Assembly: GCA_014804785.1 (NCBI GenBank)
Contig: JAAUZD010000047.1
Span: forward strand, 1 to 64,000
Direction of reading: 5' to 3'
Length of the DNA: 64,000 nucleotides
DNA from: Lachnospiraceae bacterium
GTDB lineage: Bacteria; Bacillota; Clostridia; Lachnospirales; Lachnospiraceae
Shown: in pieces, positions 8,789 through 16,511 of the stretch
Numbering within the stretch: the first letter of the stretch is position 1
Layout of the letters: each line of letters starts with the position of its first letter
The notes under the pieces: model-generated
Seen by the model: the letters and a program-made list of their open reading frames with translations, nothing else
Database searches by the model: none
What the model was told of the DNA's origin: nothing
Position numbers and translations under genes: made by a program

Positions 8789-9703
8789 ATGTATCAGTAT
8801 TCGGCAATTCAATGGTTATTTTTCTTTTATTTTTATTGCTTTTTCGGCTGGATTTTTGAGTCCACCTTTGTATCGGTTAAAAGTAAGAAATTTGTGAACC
8901 GCGGTTTTATGCGAGGGCCTTTCCTGCCGATTTACGGAAGCGGAGCGATTATGATGCTTGTGGTTTCCATGCCTTTTCAGGATAATATTTTTCTGACCTA
9001 TATAGCGGGATGTATCGGCGCTACAGCATTGGAATTAGTGACGGGAATGACCATGGAAGCATTGTTTAAAGTACGATATTGGGATTATTCCAATCAGAAG
9101 TTCAACTATAAAGGGCATATTTGCCTTTCCTCCACGATTGCATGGGGATTTTTAACAATTCTGATGACGGAATTTGTACACAAAGGCGTTGAAAAAATCA
9201 TTTTTGCCATTCCTTATATGGTGGTATCGGTCATAACAGTCATTCTTACTGTATATATTATTATCGACTTTACGCTTTCCTTTAAGGCAGCTATGGATCT
9301 GCGCGATATTCTGGTTGGACTGGAAAAGGCGAAAGAAGAGATGGAACGTATTCAGAAGCGGCTTGACGTGATTGTTGCTGTGGTCAATGATGAACGTGAA
9401 ACATGGAGACAAGAGAAAAGTATGCGGGCAGATGAACTTATGGAAAGCATTGAAGGTAAGTTTACTGCTTTGAAAGAGCGTTTCAGGATAAGCCCTTCAG
9501 ACTTTATGGATGAAGTGCGGGAGGAAATTACGGAACTTCGCAGTAAGTATATGATTGAAAAGGAGCACAGGATTCAATTCAGAGGGCTTAAGGATTTCTA
9601 TCAGAGAGCGCTTCTTAAGGGCAATCCTACGATGCATTCCAGATATTTTGGGGAGGCTTTAGAAGAATTGAAAAAAGCAGTAAATGAAAAGAAGAAAAAA
9701 TAA
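8789..9703 (+). CDS. CmpB-type ABC-transporter-like membrane protein with coiled-coil tail
   Basis: A 304-aa protein. The N-terminal 165 residues hold about five hydrophobic segments and motifs of the putative ABC transporter CmpB-like family (PF06541): FGWIFEST, NRGFMRGPFLPIYGSGA, TGMTMEALF, and RYWDYS. The C-terminal 140 residues are charged and helical, with heptad-like spacing (for example LEKAKEEMERIQKRL), suggesting a coiled coil in the cytoplasm. ATG 8789 is chosen because GGGAGAGGA (8772-8780) lies 8 nt before it; an in-frame ATG at 8768 would add 7 residues. It ends the metal-related operon. The family's function is not established. Confidence 0.8.
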   Translation: MYQYSAIQWLFFFYFYCFFGWIFESTFVSVKSKKFVNRGFMRGPFLPIYGSGAIMMLVVSMPFQDNIFLTYIAGCIGATALELVTGMTMEALFKVRYWDYSNQKFNYKGHICLSSTIAWGFLTILMTEFVHKGVEKIIFAIPYMVVSVITVILTVYIIIDFTLSFKAAMDLRDILVGLEKAKEEMERIQKRLDVIVAVVNDERETWRQEKSMRADELMESIEGKFTALKERFRISPSDFMDEVREEITELRSKYMIEKEHRIQFRGLKDFYQRALLKGNPTMHSRYFGEALEELKKAVNEKKKK

Positions 9704-9712
9704 AAATAGGTG

Positions 9713-9741
9713 TTGACTTATTGTACGCTAGGTGGTATTAT
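9713..9741 (+). promoter_or_regulatory. Promoter of tRNA-Leu
   Basis: TTGACT (9713-9718) and TATTAT (9736-9741) are separated by 17 nt and lie 21 nt upstream of the tRNA gene, a good sigma-A promoter. Confidence 0.75.
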
Positions 9742-9762
9742 ATCATTTGTGGCGTGAGTCAA

Positions 9763-9847
9763 GCGGAAGTGTCGGAACTGGCAGACGAGCAAGACTAAGG
9801 ATCTTGTGAGCATTGCGCTCGTGTGGGTTCAAGTCCCATCTTCCGCA
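9763..9847 (+). tRNA. tRNA-Leu (anticodon AAG)
   Basis: An 85-nt class II tRNA. The acceptor arms GCGGAAG and CTTCCGC pair, the discriminator is A, and CCA is not encoded. The anticodon stem CAAGA/TCTTG encloses the loop CTAAGGA, giving anticodon AAG. A long variable arm (GAGC...GCTC) and the TTCAAGT T-loop fit tRNA-Leu. Its 3' end is the attachment site of the mobile element that follows, and the integration leaves the tRNA intact. Confidence 0.95.
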
Positions 9848-9850
9848 GTG
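9827..9850 (+). repeat. attL core (tRNA-Leu 3' end)
   Basis: The 24-bp sequence beginning GTTCAAGTCC and ending TTCCGCAGTG is repeated exactly at 17175-17198. It covers the T-loop to the tRNA 3' end plus GTG, the classic attachment core of tRNA-targeting tyrosine recombinases. Confidence 0.92.
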
Positions 9851-9860
9851 GTTGAAAGTG

Positions 9861-9898
9861 AGGAAACCTTGATAAATACTAAGGTTTCCTTATTTTTT
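9861..9898. terminator. Terminator between tRNA-Leu and integrase
   Basis: AGGAAACCTT (9861-9870) pairs with AAGGTTTCCT (9881-9890) and is followed by TATTTTTTG. It serves the tRNA and possibly the convergent integrase gene. A near-copy follows the right attachment site at 17203. Confidence 0.8.
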
Positions 9899-9902
9899 GT
9901 TT

Positions 9903-11255
9903 TCAAGCATTTTGAACACGCTTGAACACGTTGTTGATTTTGCTGTTAATAGCCCTTTCATAAGCATCGGCACGATTTTCAATGGAAGTCGTAGCGTGCA
10001 TATAGTATTTTTCCGTTGTAGAAAAATCTTTATGTCCTGCAAACGTCCTGATTTCTTCATTTGATAACGCTCCCGACTCGCCCATATTAGAAATACAGGT
10101 TTTTCGGATAGAATGATTTCCCTTTTGTGTGGTCTTAATCATGCGATTCAAACGCCGTAAAACATTGTTGATTGCATCATTGTGCATCCGTTCGCCGTGT
10201 TTATCCAATAATAGATATTCTGAATGAAAATTCCGTTCTTCATTTGCCCTCACTATCATTGCCATAAATTCTTTTGCGTTTCTTGTTAAAAACAATTCTC
10301 TGTCAGCATTTGGCGTTTTTCCATGAGAAACAACCTCATAACCGTTCCGAACGATTTTCCCATTATCCAACTTATCATAGTGCTTAATTTCCTGCCGTTG
10401 AATATGTACTAATGTTTCTGAAAAGTCACTGGTTTTTAATGCAACAACTTCTCCGACCCGCAACGCTAAAGTGAAGTTAAGACATACACCGAGATAGGCT
10501 GTATTTCCTGTCTTTTCATATTGTTTCAATGCCATTTTGATAAGTTTTTCTTCTTCATCATCAACATAGACTTGTTCCGCTGGGGCTTTTTTATGCTCTA
10601 CAGCAAACTTTTTGCAAGAAATACCATGCACCATTCTGGAAACATTACTATTTGTGAGATTTGACTCAATCGCAAAATCATAAAGCATATTCATAAGTGA
10701 TTTCATTTCTTTATATTTCCTAGAAGTGAGTTTATGCTCTGCAATTTTATCCAAGAACCAGCTTTTCAGCATTACAACGGTTATCTCACTAAACTTACAT
10801 TTGACAATATCATCATCTTTGTAATATGTTTCCCATGCCCAGTTTAGCTTGTGCGCATTTGCAGGCGAAGTTTCCTTACCCTTATAATCTAAGAATAAAG
10901 GATATAACTTTTCAAAAGTATCTATTACAGGCGGTTTTTCTTCCATTTGCTTATAATAAGCGACTATTTTGTTTTCAAGGTTCTCTTTTGTTACCGCCGT
11001 TATAGGTTTTCTTTTTTCTCCGTCCTTTTTAGGGGGTAAATACGTCCTATAACGCTTGTCATGCTCCGAATAATAAATCTCATAGGGGTGTTGTTCTAAA
11101 TAATATTCTTTTTCCATAGTTATAATATCATCTAGCACATCATCTATCGTATTCAGCTTAACAAGTTTATAAAACAGTGTCAATGCTTCATCTTGTGATA
11201 TATGCTTTATTGTTTGCAATATATTTATAGCTTGTGAAATAGAAATATCAGACAT
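9903..11255 (-). CDS. Tyrosine recombinase (element integrase)
   Basis: A 450-aa site-specific integrase of the phage/ICE tyrosine recombinase family, which inserts and excises the element at the tRNA-Leu 3' end. Catalytic residues are visible: Arg in LRVGEV (about 266), HSIRKT (His 381, Arg 384), AGHKD (His 408) and Tyr in KYYMH (about 417). The N-terminal 100 residues hold an arm-binding-type domain with YLPPKKDGEKRK, and residues 110-200 a SAM-like core-binding domain. A GGGGGTG Shine-Dalgarno lies upstream of the ATG at 11255. The 3' end of the gene abuts the tRNA, and TTGAACACG arm-type repeats overlap its last codons. Confidence 0.95.
   Translation of the reverse strand: MSDISISQAINILQTIKHISQDEALTLFYKLVKLNTIDDVLDDIITMEKEYYLEQHPYEIYYSEHDKRYRTYLPPKKDGEKRKPITAVTKENLENKIVAYYKQMEEKPPVIDTFEKLYPLFLDYKGKETSPANAHKLNWAWETYYKDDDIVKCKFSEITVVMLKSWFLDKIAEHKLTSRKYKEMKSLMNMLYDFAIESNLTNSNVSRMVHGISCKKFAVEHKKAPAEQVYVDDEEEKLIKMALKQYEKTGNTAYLGVCLNFTLALRVGEVVALKTSDFSETLVHIQRQEIKHYDKLDNGKIVRNGYEVVSHGKTPNADRELFLTRNAKEFMAMIVRANEERNFHSEYLLLDKHGERMHNDAINNVLRRLNRMIKTTQKGNHSIRKTCISNMGESGALSNEEIRTFAGHKDFSTTEKYYMHATTSIENRADAYERAINSKINNVFKRVQNA
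9912..9930. repeat. Left pair of TTGAACACG repeats (candidate integrase arm sites)
   Basis: TTGAACACG occurs twice in direct orientation, 1 nt apart (9912-9920 and 9922-9930), inside the 3' end of the integrase gene. A matching pair lies near the right end at 17095-17114. Paired repeats near both ends suit arm-type binding sites of the integrase. Confidence 0.6.
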
Positions 11256-11334
11256 AACAACACCCCCTCTCTTTTAAAATTTATTAAGCTGATTCTTTCA
11301 TTCAAAATATCTGCCGAAAATACTTTATATATTT

Positions 11335-12588
11335 TTATGCGTTCCCAGTTTCCCCGCATGGAGCTTCACGAAACATGTCTTCAAACAAATCTTTTAGGGT
11401 GCTGGCGGGGCAGTCCTTTTCCCGGTATTTCTTGGAATAGCTGTTCTCCTTTTCAGCATCGCCTACGGGCAGGTATATTTTTTCCTTCCTGTCATATTCG
11501 ACCGCCCTGATATGGTTTTCATCCATTTCAATGGTCAGCGTAATCCTCCGCAGTAGCTGTTCCAGACCGTCAATGATATTAGGGGTAAAGCGGCGGAATA
11601 ACTGCCAGTAGAATTCTACTGGGTCATATGGGGATGTAATAAGTATCAGGTCACAGACAAGGGGCTTGTCGCTGTATCTGGACGGAGCCATGACCTGACT
11701 ACCGAAAGGGTCAAGGATTCGCAATAAATCCGCATATTTCATCATGTCAGCCCGGAGTTCGTCTATTATTATGGTATGCTCACCGGAATAATTCTGGAAA
11801 ATATCACGACTGCTTCCCGTAATGAAATAAGACTGGTTTGTTTTTTCTGCGTATTCTCTGGCCAGGCTTGTCTTTCCTGTTCCCGCTTCCCCGCTAATCC
11901 ATATGACTTTTATCCTTTTCCCGCTCTTTTTCATTTCTTCCCGCCATTCAGCCGCCTGAAATTGCAGGTGTTTACACCATACGTCTTCAATCTGGCGTTT
12001 CGCTATTCCGTACTGACTGCCGCTTAGCAGTTTTTCCACTCCCTCTTTCGTGATTTCCCCTTTATAAAGGGAATCCAGCAGTTTTTGACAGTTTGCGGTC
12101 TGCCTGCTCCGTTTGACTTCTTCCGCGATTCTCTGCATTTCTTCCTGATAATCAAAGTTTGCTGTGACTTCTTCTGGGGAATACTGGCGCTTGCTGATAG
12201 AACTATCTGTGGCATGGATAAGGTAAGAATAGCCGTTTTCTGCTTTTCCTTTCCACATTTGCAGGTACTGCGGTTTGTCCCCGAGTGCTTTGGCAATGCT
12301 GTTGAGGGAACGGGCATTTTCAAAGGACATCATCACATGCACATGGTCTTCTTCGGGTTCTCCCTTTGCATTGACATCACTGTCATGCAGGATAAGTGCA
12401 TATTTTTTCGGCGCAATCTCTATCAGCAGTTCAATTAAGTGTTCAATGGTCTTAGCTGGGAGTCTGTTCATCTGTTGTGCGTACATCATGTTTTTACATC
12501 TGACAGCTTTTTTGGAGCTATCGGTCTTTTCGCTATTGGACTTTTGGCTATCGGTCTTTTCAGCATCAGTCTTTTCACTATCGCTCAT
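11335..12588 (-). CDS. Rep protein: HUH nicking domain plus SF3-like P-loop domain
   Basis: A 417-aa replication or mobilization initiator. After a low-complexity N-terminus (residues 4-26, repeats of S/D-x-EKT), residues 30-150 read as a Rep_2-like HUH endonuclease: MMYAQQMN as motif 1, DHVHVMM (His 82 and His 84) as the metal-binding HUH, and NGYSYLIHAT (Tyr 120/122) as the nicking tyrosine motif. Residues 225-330 hold an NTPase with Walker A GEAGTGKT (233-240), Walker B TIIIDEL and ILITSPYDP, like the SF3 helicase part of CRESS-DNA and related plasmid Reps. AAAGGAG sits 8 nt before the ATG at 12588. It would start rolling-circle replication of the excised circle and may double as relaxase, which is inference. 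Confidence 0.85.
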   Translation of the reverse strand: MSDSEKTDAEKTDSQKSNSEKTDSSKKAVRCKNMMYAQQMNRLPAKTIEHLIELLIEIAPKKYALILHDSDVNAKGEPEEDHVHVMMSFENARSLNSIAKALGDKPQYLQMWKGKAENGYSYLIHATDSSISKRQYSPEEVTANFDYQEEMQRIAEEVKRSRQTANCQKLLDSLYKGEITKEGVEKLLSGSQYGIAKRQIEDVWCKHLQFQAAEWREEMKKSGKRIKVIWISGEAGTGKTSLAREYAEKTNQSYFITGSSRDIFQNYSGEHTIIIDELRADMMKYADLLRILDPFGSQVMAPSRYSDKPLVCDLILITSPYDPVEFYWQLFRRFTPNIIDGLEQLLRRITLTIEMDENHIRAVEYDRKEKIYLPVGDAEKENSYSKKYREKDCPASTLKDLFEDMFREAPCGETGNA

Positions 12589-12589
12589 T

Positions 12590-12756
12590 TTGGTGTCGCT
12601 CCTTTCTTTGATTTTACGGTGTTTCTGGATGTTTCTGACACCGTGACACTTCGATTTTCTGGCGGTATAACAAGCCCACCGCCAGAAAACATAAGCTTTT
12701 GAAAGATTTCTGCATTGACACCACGATTCCGGCGCGCCGGAATCGTGGATGTTTTT
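12590..12756. other. Three stem-loops upstream of rep; candidate replication/transfer origin
   Basis: This intergenic stretch contains three strong inverted repeats: ACGGTGT (12616-12622) with ACACCGT (12638-12644); TTTTCTGGCGGT (12655-12666) with ACCGCCAGAAAA (12678-12689); and a 28-bp palindrome, CCACGATTCCGGCG plus its complement, at 12721-12748. The last is followed on the plus strand by a T-run, so it may act as a terminator for plus-strand transcripts. The density of hairpins directly upstream of an HUH Rep gene is typical of a double-strand origin or oriT. The nick site is not identified. Confidence 0.5.
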
Positions 12757-14121
12757 TCATTCTTTTGTGGCGTAGTATTCGGTCATCAGTCTTCTTAGTT
12801 CCGCGTAGACTTCAAATCCCATTTTCGGAAAATGGAGGTAACACGGCGTATCGTGTACGCCGTCCGTGGAGGAGAACCAGCAGTCACCCACTCCATGATT
12901 ACGTCCCAAGTTCAGGCACTTCAACCGCTCACTGTTCCAAATCAGTCTGGCTTCTTCCGCCGTAGGCTTGAACAGGATTTTTGTTGTCATTGCTGATTTG
13001 AGCATAGAGGGCAGTCCGCCTTCTTCTACTGACGCTTCCGCTATGGAGATGATAACAAAGCATCCGGCAGATGCACCCATAGTTATGATACGTTTCAGCG
13101 AGCCTTCAAAACCTGCAAGATTGAATCCCCCGTCCCCCTTGACAGGTTTCCGCAGGAGGCATTTCAGCGTCACATATTCATCAATGAACAGAAAACTGGG
13201 GTTCATTCCTGCGTCCCACCATTTGACCGCGTCCCCGGTTTCTTCTGAAAGCTGGTTCAAAACTGCCTGTCTCGTCCTCATCGTGTCTTCAAATTCTTTC
13301 ATCTTCAACATGACTGCTTCTGCATCCCCGTCCGGGCTTACTGTAAGGGTACGGGGGATTCTTGACAGTTCCGCAAGTTTCGGGTCAATGATTATAACAT
13401 TGGAGTCATGCCCGTCCCGTCCGTGCTGTAAGACTGAAAGCAGGATTGCAATAATGCCCGTAGTTTTCCCGCTCCTTGTCTTCCCGGCAACAAGGATACT
13501 GCCGGAGGTCTTCAGGTCAATATATGTTTCCGTGTCAATCGGGATTTTCGTCTTGTCAGGCGATTTCAGCCCATCCGGAGAATCCAATGTAAGGCTTTTG
13601 TCAGCCAGCACATCCACGATACGGTAAGTCACACAGTTAAAGGCTTCATCCGCTTCACTATTGATTGCCGCATACTGTCTGTACTTGCCGTTTATTGCAG
13701 ATGATACGGCGGGCGCAATCTTCAATAATTCCTCTGCTGTGCGTGATACGGTATTGATAGTAATGTCAAATATTGTGCCGCTTATTTTCCGGCACTTAAC
13801 AGGCGGGAGCAGTTCACCGTCTTTGAAGCCTAACGGGTTTCCATACCTTGGGTCAAACAGCCTTTTTTTGACACAGTATTCTATCCGCTTTCTGTCTCCG
13901 CCCCCAACAAACAGTACTGTCCATACCGTGAGCAGAATAGCCGTTATTGCCGCGGATATGGCAGAGGCTTTACCTAAAAAAAGTCCCAGCCTGAACACTT
14001 CCGGCTTGCATAAGTTTTTTATCAGGTAAAAAGATAATGAAAAAAAGAGGGAGAATCCCCCCGCCGCAAGAATACAAGCGGCGGGAGAGATGTAGGGTCT
14101 GTCTTTCTTATAGTGCATCAT
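12757..14121 (-). CDS. FtsK/TcpA-like DNA translocase (coupling protein)
   Basis: A 454-aa membrane-anchored ATPase. Two hydrophobic segments lie near residues 12-36 and 52-72. A FtsK/SpoIIIE-type motor follows with Walker A GKTRSGKT (213-220), NVIIIDPKLAEL, and Walker B PSFLFIDEY (about 306-314). Proteins of this size and layout serve as coupling proteins (TcpA) or as the sole DNA pump (actinomycete TraB) in mobile elements. GAAAGGGGGAAGA precedes the ATGATG at 14121. The next gene upstream on the same strand ends 18 nt away, so they are co-transcribed. Whether it works with a host-encoded secretion system cannot be told. Confidence 0.88.
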   Translation of the reverse strand: MMHYKKDRPYISPAACILAAGGFSLFFSLSFYLIKNLCKPEVFRLGLFLGKASAISAAITAILLTVWTVLFVGGGDRKRIEYCVKKRLFDPRYGNPLGFKDGELLPPVKCRKISGTIFDITINTVSRTAEELLKIAPAVSSAINGKYRQYAAINSEADEAFNCVTYRIVDVLADKSLTLDSPDGLKSPDKTKIPIDTETYIDLKTSGSILVAGKTRSGKTTGIIAILLSVLQHGRDGHDSNVIIIDPKLAELSRIPRTLTVSPDGDAEAVMLKMKEFEDTMRTRQAVLNQLSEETGDAVKWWDAGMNPSFLFIDEYVTLKCLLRKPVKGDGGFNLAGFEGSLKRIITMGASAGCFVIISIAEASVEEGGLPSMLKSAMTTKILFKPTAEEARLIWNSERLKCLNLGRNHGVGDCWFSSTDGVHDTPCYLHFPKMGFEVYAELRRLMTEYYATKE

Positions 14122-14139
14122 GATTCTTCCCCCTTTCTT

Positions 14140-14493
14140 TTACTTGTTAGGTGTGATGACCCTGATGTTGTCAGCTGTTACAGACAGCTGGTTGCGGTAA
14201 TCGCCGTATACAGTGGCGGTTACATTGACAGGTTCTATATAAGCACCTGCCGGGACGTTCACGTCTTTGCTGACCTTAAAAGTTATTTTTTCAAAAGCAT
14301 TTGTGACGTGTTCCCCGTTGTTCTGCTTGTAAGGAGTAATATCCTTTGTGATAAGGGCTTCATACTTTTTGCCCATATGAGCCTTAGTATTATAATCTAC
14401 CCATTCGCTGATGCTGATGACCTGAAACGTTTTCCCGTTGGCAAACCCCTCCCAGTCAAATTTTAAAAACTGATTCAATTTTTTTAATCCCAT
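14140..14493 (-). CDS. Element hypothetical protein, OB-fold-like
   Basis: An approximately 117-aa protein lying between the small upstream ORF and the translocase gene. Start ATG 14493 is chosen because GGGAG (14502-14506) lies 8 nt before it; an in-frame ATG at 14511 would overlap the Shine-Dalgarno. Sequence hints are LNQFLKFDWEGFANGKTFQV at the N-terminus and alternating strands ending VNVTATVYGDYRNQLSVTA and IRVI. This suggests a small beta-barrel such as those of single-strand-binding helper proteins found next to element rep genes. No catalytic motif is seen, and the function is unproven. Confidence 0.7.
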   Translation of the reverse strand: MGLKKLNQFLKFDWEGFANGKTFQVISISEWVDYNTKAHMGKKYEALITKDITPYKQNNGEHVTNAFEKITFKVSKDVNVPAGAYIEPVNVTATVYGDYRNQLSVTADNIRVITPNK

Positions 14494-14587
14494 CTTTTTT
14501 TCTCCCTTCAAAATTTATTTTTGTTTCAATGTTACTTTCAGGCAGTTTTGCGCCAGTGCCCGGGGCATAGAACATAAAAACATACAT
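14456..14587 (-). CDS. Small overlapping element ORF (43 aa)
   Basis: A short ORF beginning MYVFMFYAPGTGAKLPES behind a very strong Shine-Dalgarno (GAAAGGAGG, 8 nt before ATG 14587). It overlaps the start of the next gene (14493) by 38 nt in another frame, a layout compatible with translational coupling. No domain is recognised. The main support is the ribosome binding site. Confidence 0.4.
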   Translation of the reverse strand: MYVFMFYAPGTGAKLPESNIETKINFEGRKKDGIKKIESVFKI

Positions 14588-14686
14588 CTGCAATCCTCCT
14601 TTCTGCCCGTTAATGTTAGAATAGATTAAAGCGTGTTTATTCATTTGAACATTTCCGGGCTTTTTAAATTTTTTTTAAACAGGGCA

Positions 14687-15016
14687 TCAGTGTTCTGCTC
14701 TTTCAATAACATCAGAGAGTCTGCACCCCAGCGCATCCGCAATATTCTTAGCAGTTATCAGGTCAATATGATAACTGCGTCCGGACACATAGCCTTTATA
14801 GGTGGAAGGACTGATGCCTGCTTTTTCCGCTACATATTTCTGTGTATATTTTCTGTAATCTTTCCAGCGTTTTCTCCGCTGTTCTTCCAAGTCTCTGATT
14901 ACTTTTTCTATGAAAGCCTGCTGTGGAATACGTTCCATATCACGGTCTAAACGTCTGGATTCCCAGCTTTGCTCTTCTGCGTGGTTTTTGTTTAAACTTA
15001 CATTCTTGTTGTGCAT
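14687..15016 (-). CDS. XRE-family helix-turn-helix protein (element)
   Basis: A 109-aa protein whose C-terminal half is an XRE/Cro helix-turn-helix: TQKYVAEKAGISPSTYKGYV followed by DLITAKNIADALGCRLSDVI. The N-terminal half is charged and helical (EEQRRKRWKDYRKY). It is the first gene of the minus-strand rep/transfer module and probably controls it. The region upstream contains no other gene on that strand for about 550 nt. Confidence 0.82.
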   Translation of the reverse strand: MHNKNVSLNKNHAEEQSWESRRLDRDMERIPQQAFIEKVIRDLEEQRRKRWKDYRKYTQKYVAEKAGISPSTYKGYVSGRSYHIDLITAKNIADALGCRLSDVIERAEH

Positions 15017-15514
15017 ATGAGTTACCTCATATGATGCGCATCATAATTACTTTCTTTTTTTGTTGGATATCCTGTTGTTTTCAGTTTCATTTCCGCATTT
15101 GCAACTGCGGGGCGGTCACTGCCGCCTGTACCGTCATAATGAGAGGGTACTTTGTGAAAGTTCACAAAAAATTTACAAATTCATCTCTAAAGTTATCCCA
15201 TTCAAAAACCGATATTTTTTAAGAGGCTTTGAGGGATGTGAGATAAAAATTTGTAATTTTTATTCGTATTTTAAGAGGGGTACGGGGACTTGTCCCCGTG
15301 AAATAGCGGCGCGTATGCGGCGCGTAACTATTAAGGGAAAAAGGGTTCGGGATTAGTCCCGTGAAGCGCGAAGCCGTAGGGCTGAGCGCGACCTACACAT
15401 ATAAAAAAGTAATGAGTGGGTTAATATAAGAGAGATAAAAGAAATGTAAAAGTGAGAGTGTGCGGAAGCCGCTCTTTTTCTATTTTGGAAAAATCAAAAT
15501 GTATGTAAATAAAA
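15017..15514. other. Structured noncoding region, GC-rich hairpin cluster
   Basis: No convincing gene lies here. AT-rich sequence surrounds a GC-rich island at 15276-15400 with a perfect stem ACGGGGAC-TT-GTCCCCGT (15282-15299), CGGGA-TTAG-TCCCG (15347-15362), and GCGC..AGCC/GGCT..GCGC (15366-15390). This hairpin cluster upstream of the rep module is a second candidate for an origin of replication (dso or sso) or oriT. The promoter of the 14687 gene should also be here. Confidence 0.5.
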
Positions 15515-15542
15515 AAACTGCCTGTGTCAATACAGGCAGTTT
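15515..15542. terminator. Bidirectional terminator after secreted-protein gene
   Basis: AAACTGCCTGT (15515-15525) pairs perfectly with ACAGGCAGTTT (15532-15542). It is flanked by A7 on the left, giving a T-run on the minus strand for the 15573-16283 gene. Confidence 0.85.
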
Positions 15543-15572
15543 TCTTTATGGTTTCTGTTGCTTTTAATTGTC

Positions 15573-16283
15573 TCAATTATTACTCGGTCTTGTACCACGT
15601 TCTGTGCTATCTACAGGTGCATCAATATTAAATCCTGATGTCTGACGGGTTAAAAGTCTTACTTCGCCATTCACCTTGATACCCATTACGTCGAGCTCAG
15701 TTCCAAGGTAAGTTTCATCACCTTTTAAAACATTCACAGCGAGCTTTTCAGCATCAAGATTTTCATCAACTTGGATATTTGCATACCACATTCCATTTGC
15801 ATCCTGTTCAAGAGTTATGTTTTTGTATGCTATAATATTATCTTCTGCGTCCGTTACGTTGAAGGTAATCTTACTGATACCACAGTGATATACCTGATAA
15901 GATGTGTGCTCGTCATTCATAACAATACGGAATTTCTGACCGCCTGCTACACCGACAGTTACATCATTTGGATTGTTTACTGTAGCAGAGTTATCAGAAG
16001 AGCTATTTCCGTTACCAGATGAACTACTGTTTCCATTGTCAGATGAACCACCAGAACTTGAAGAGCCTGTAGAACCTGTAGAGCCTGAACTGCTGCTGGT
16101 AGAACTTCCAGAAGTTGAACCAGAGTTATCTGAATTGCTCGGTCTTGTTCCACGATCTGTTGTGTCTTCAGGTGAATTAGCATTGAATCCTAATGCATGT
16201 GTCGTCATAGATGCCATAGGTGAAGCTACAACAAGTGCCATTGCGAAAGTTCCAGCTAAAAGTTTGTAAATGTTTTTCTTCAT
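15573..16283 (-). CDS. Secreted Ser/Gly-rich protein with identical-type N- and C-terminal motifs
   Basis: A 236-aa exported protein of unknown function. A signal peptide covers residues 1-30 (MKKNIYKLL...ATHA-like cleavage near MTTHA). The mature protein begins with a motif of the form GFN-x3-P-x-D-x-T-x-RGTRPSN and, after a Ser/Gly linker (about 50-100) and a beta-rich domain (about 110-215), ends with the same motif (GFNIDAP...RGTRPSNN). There is one cysteine, no sortase signal and no lipobox. GGAGGT lies 9 nt before the ATG. It is divergent from an XRE gene across a palindromic operator. I recognise no family. Possibilities are a released peptide precursor, an adhesin, or a competition factor of the element. 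Confidence 0.8.
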   Translation of the reverse strand: MKKNIYKLLAGTFAMALVVASPMASMTTHALGFNANSPEDTTDRGTRPSNSDNSGSTSGSSTSSSSGSTGSTGSSSSGGSSDNGNSSSSGNGNSSSDNSATVNNPNDVTVGVAGGQKFRIVMNDEHTSYQVYHCGISKITFNVTDAEDNIIAYKNITLEQDANGMWYANIQVDENLDAEKLAVNVLKGDETYLGTELDVMGIKVNGEVRLLTRQTSGFNIDAPVDSTERGTRPSNN

Positions 16284-16409
16284 AATTCATATACCTCCAT
16301 GTTTTAAGTTTGTCTTACGTTGTTAAAATCAGTTATATATTTTTGTTTATTTTCCTTATATATTCACCCCTTTCGCTACATATATAAAAATACTTTCGGG
16401 AAGCATATT

Positions 16410-16500
16410 ATAAACTATATAGGCATTTAAAAGCCTATATAGTTTATTAAATAATAGCATAGTAGCCTATACAATTCAAGTATAATTAAATTATATAGGC
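16410..16500. promoter_or_regulatory. Operator region of divergent XRE / secreted-protein genes
   Basis: A perfect inverted repeat of 15-bp arms lies at 16410-16424 (…CTATATAGGC) and 16433-16447 (GCCTATATAG…), with an 8-nt spacer. The same half-site returns as GCCTATA at 16465-16471 and TATAGGC at 16494-16500, bracketing a TATAAT at 16481-16486. The placement between divergent genes and over the promoter of the XRE gene argues for autoregulation and control of the secreted protein. Confidence 0.75.
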
Positions 16501-16511
16501 AGGTGAAGGAT

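Noticed and set aside
11776-14029. Long plus-strand open frames across rep and the FtsK-like gene
   Set aside because: The minus-strand frames carry clear Walker and HUH motifs. The plus-strand translations show no domains and are antisense shadows.
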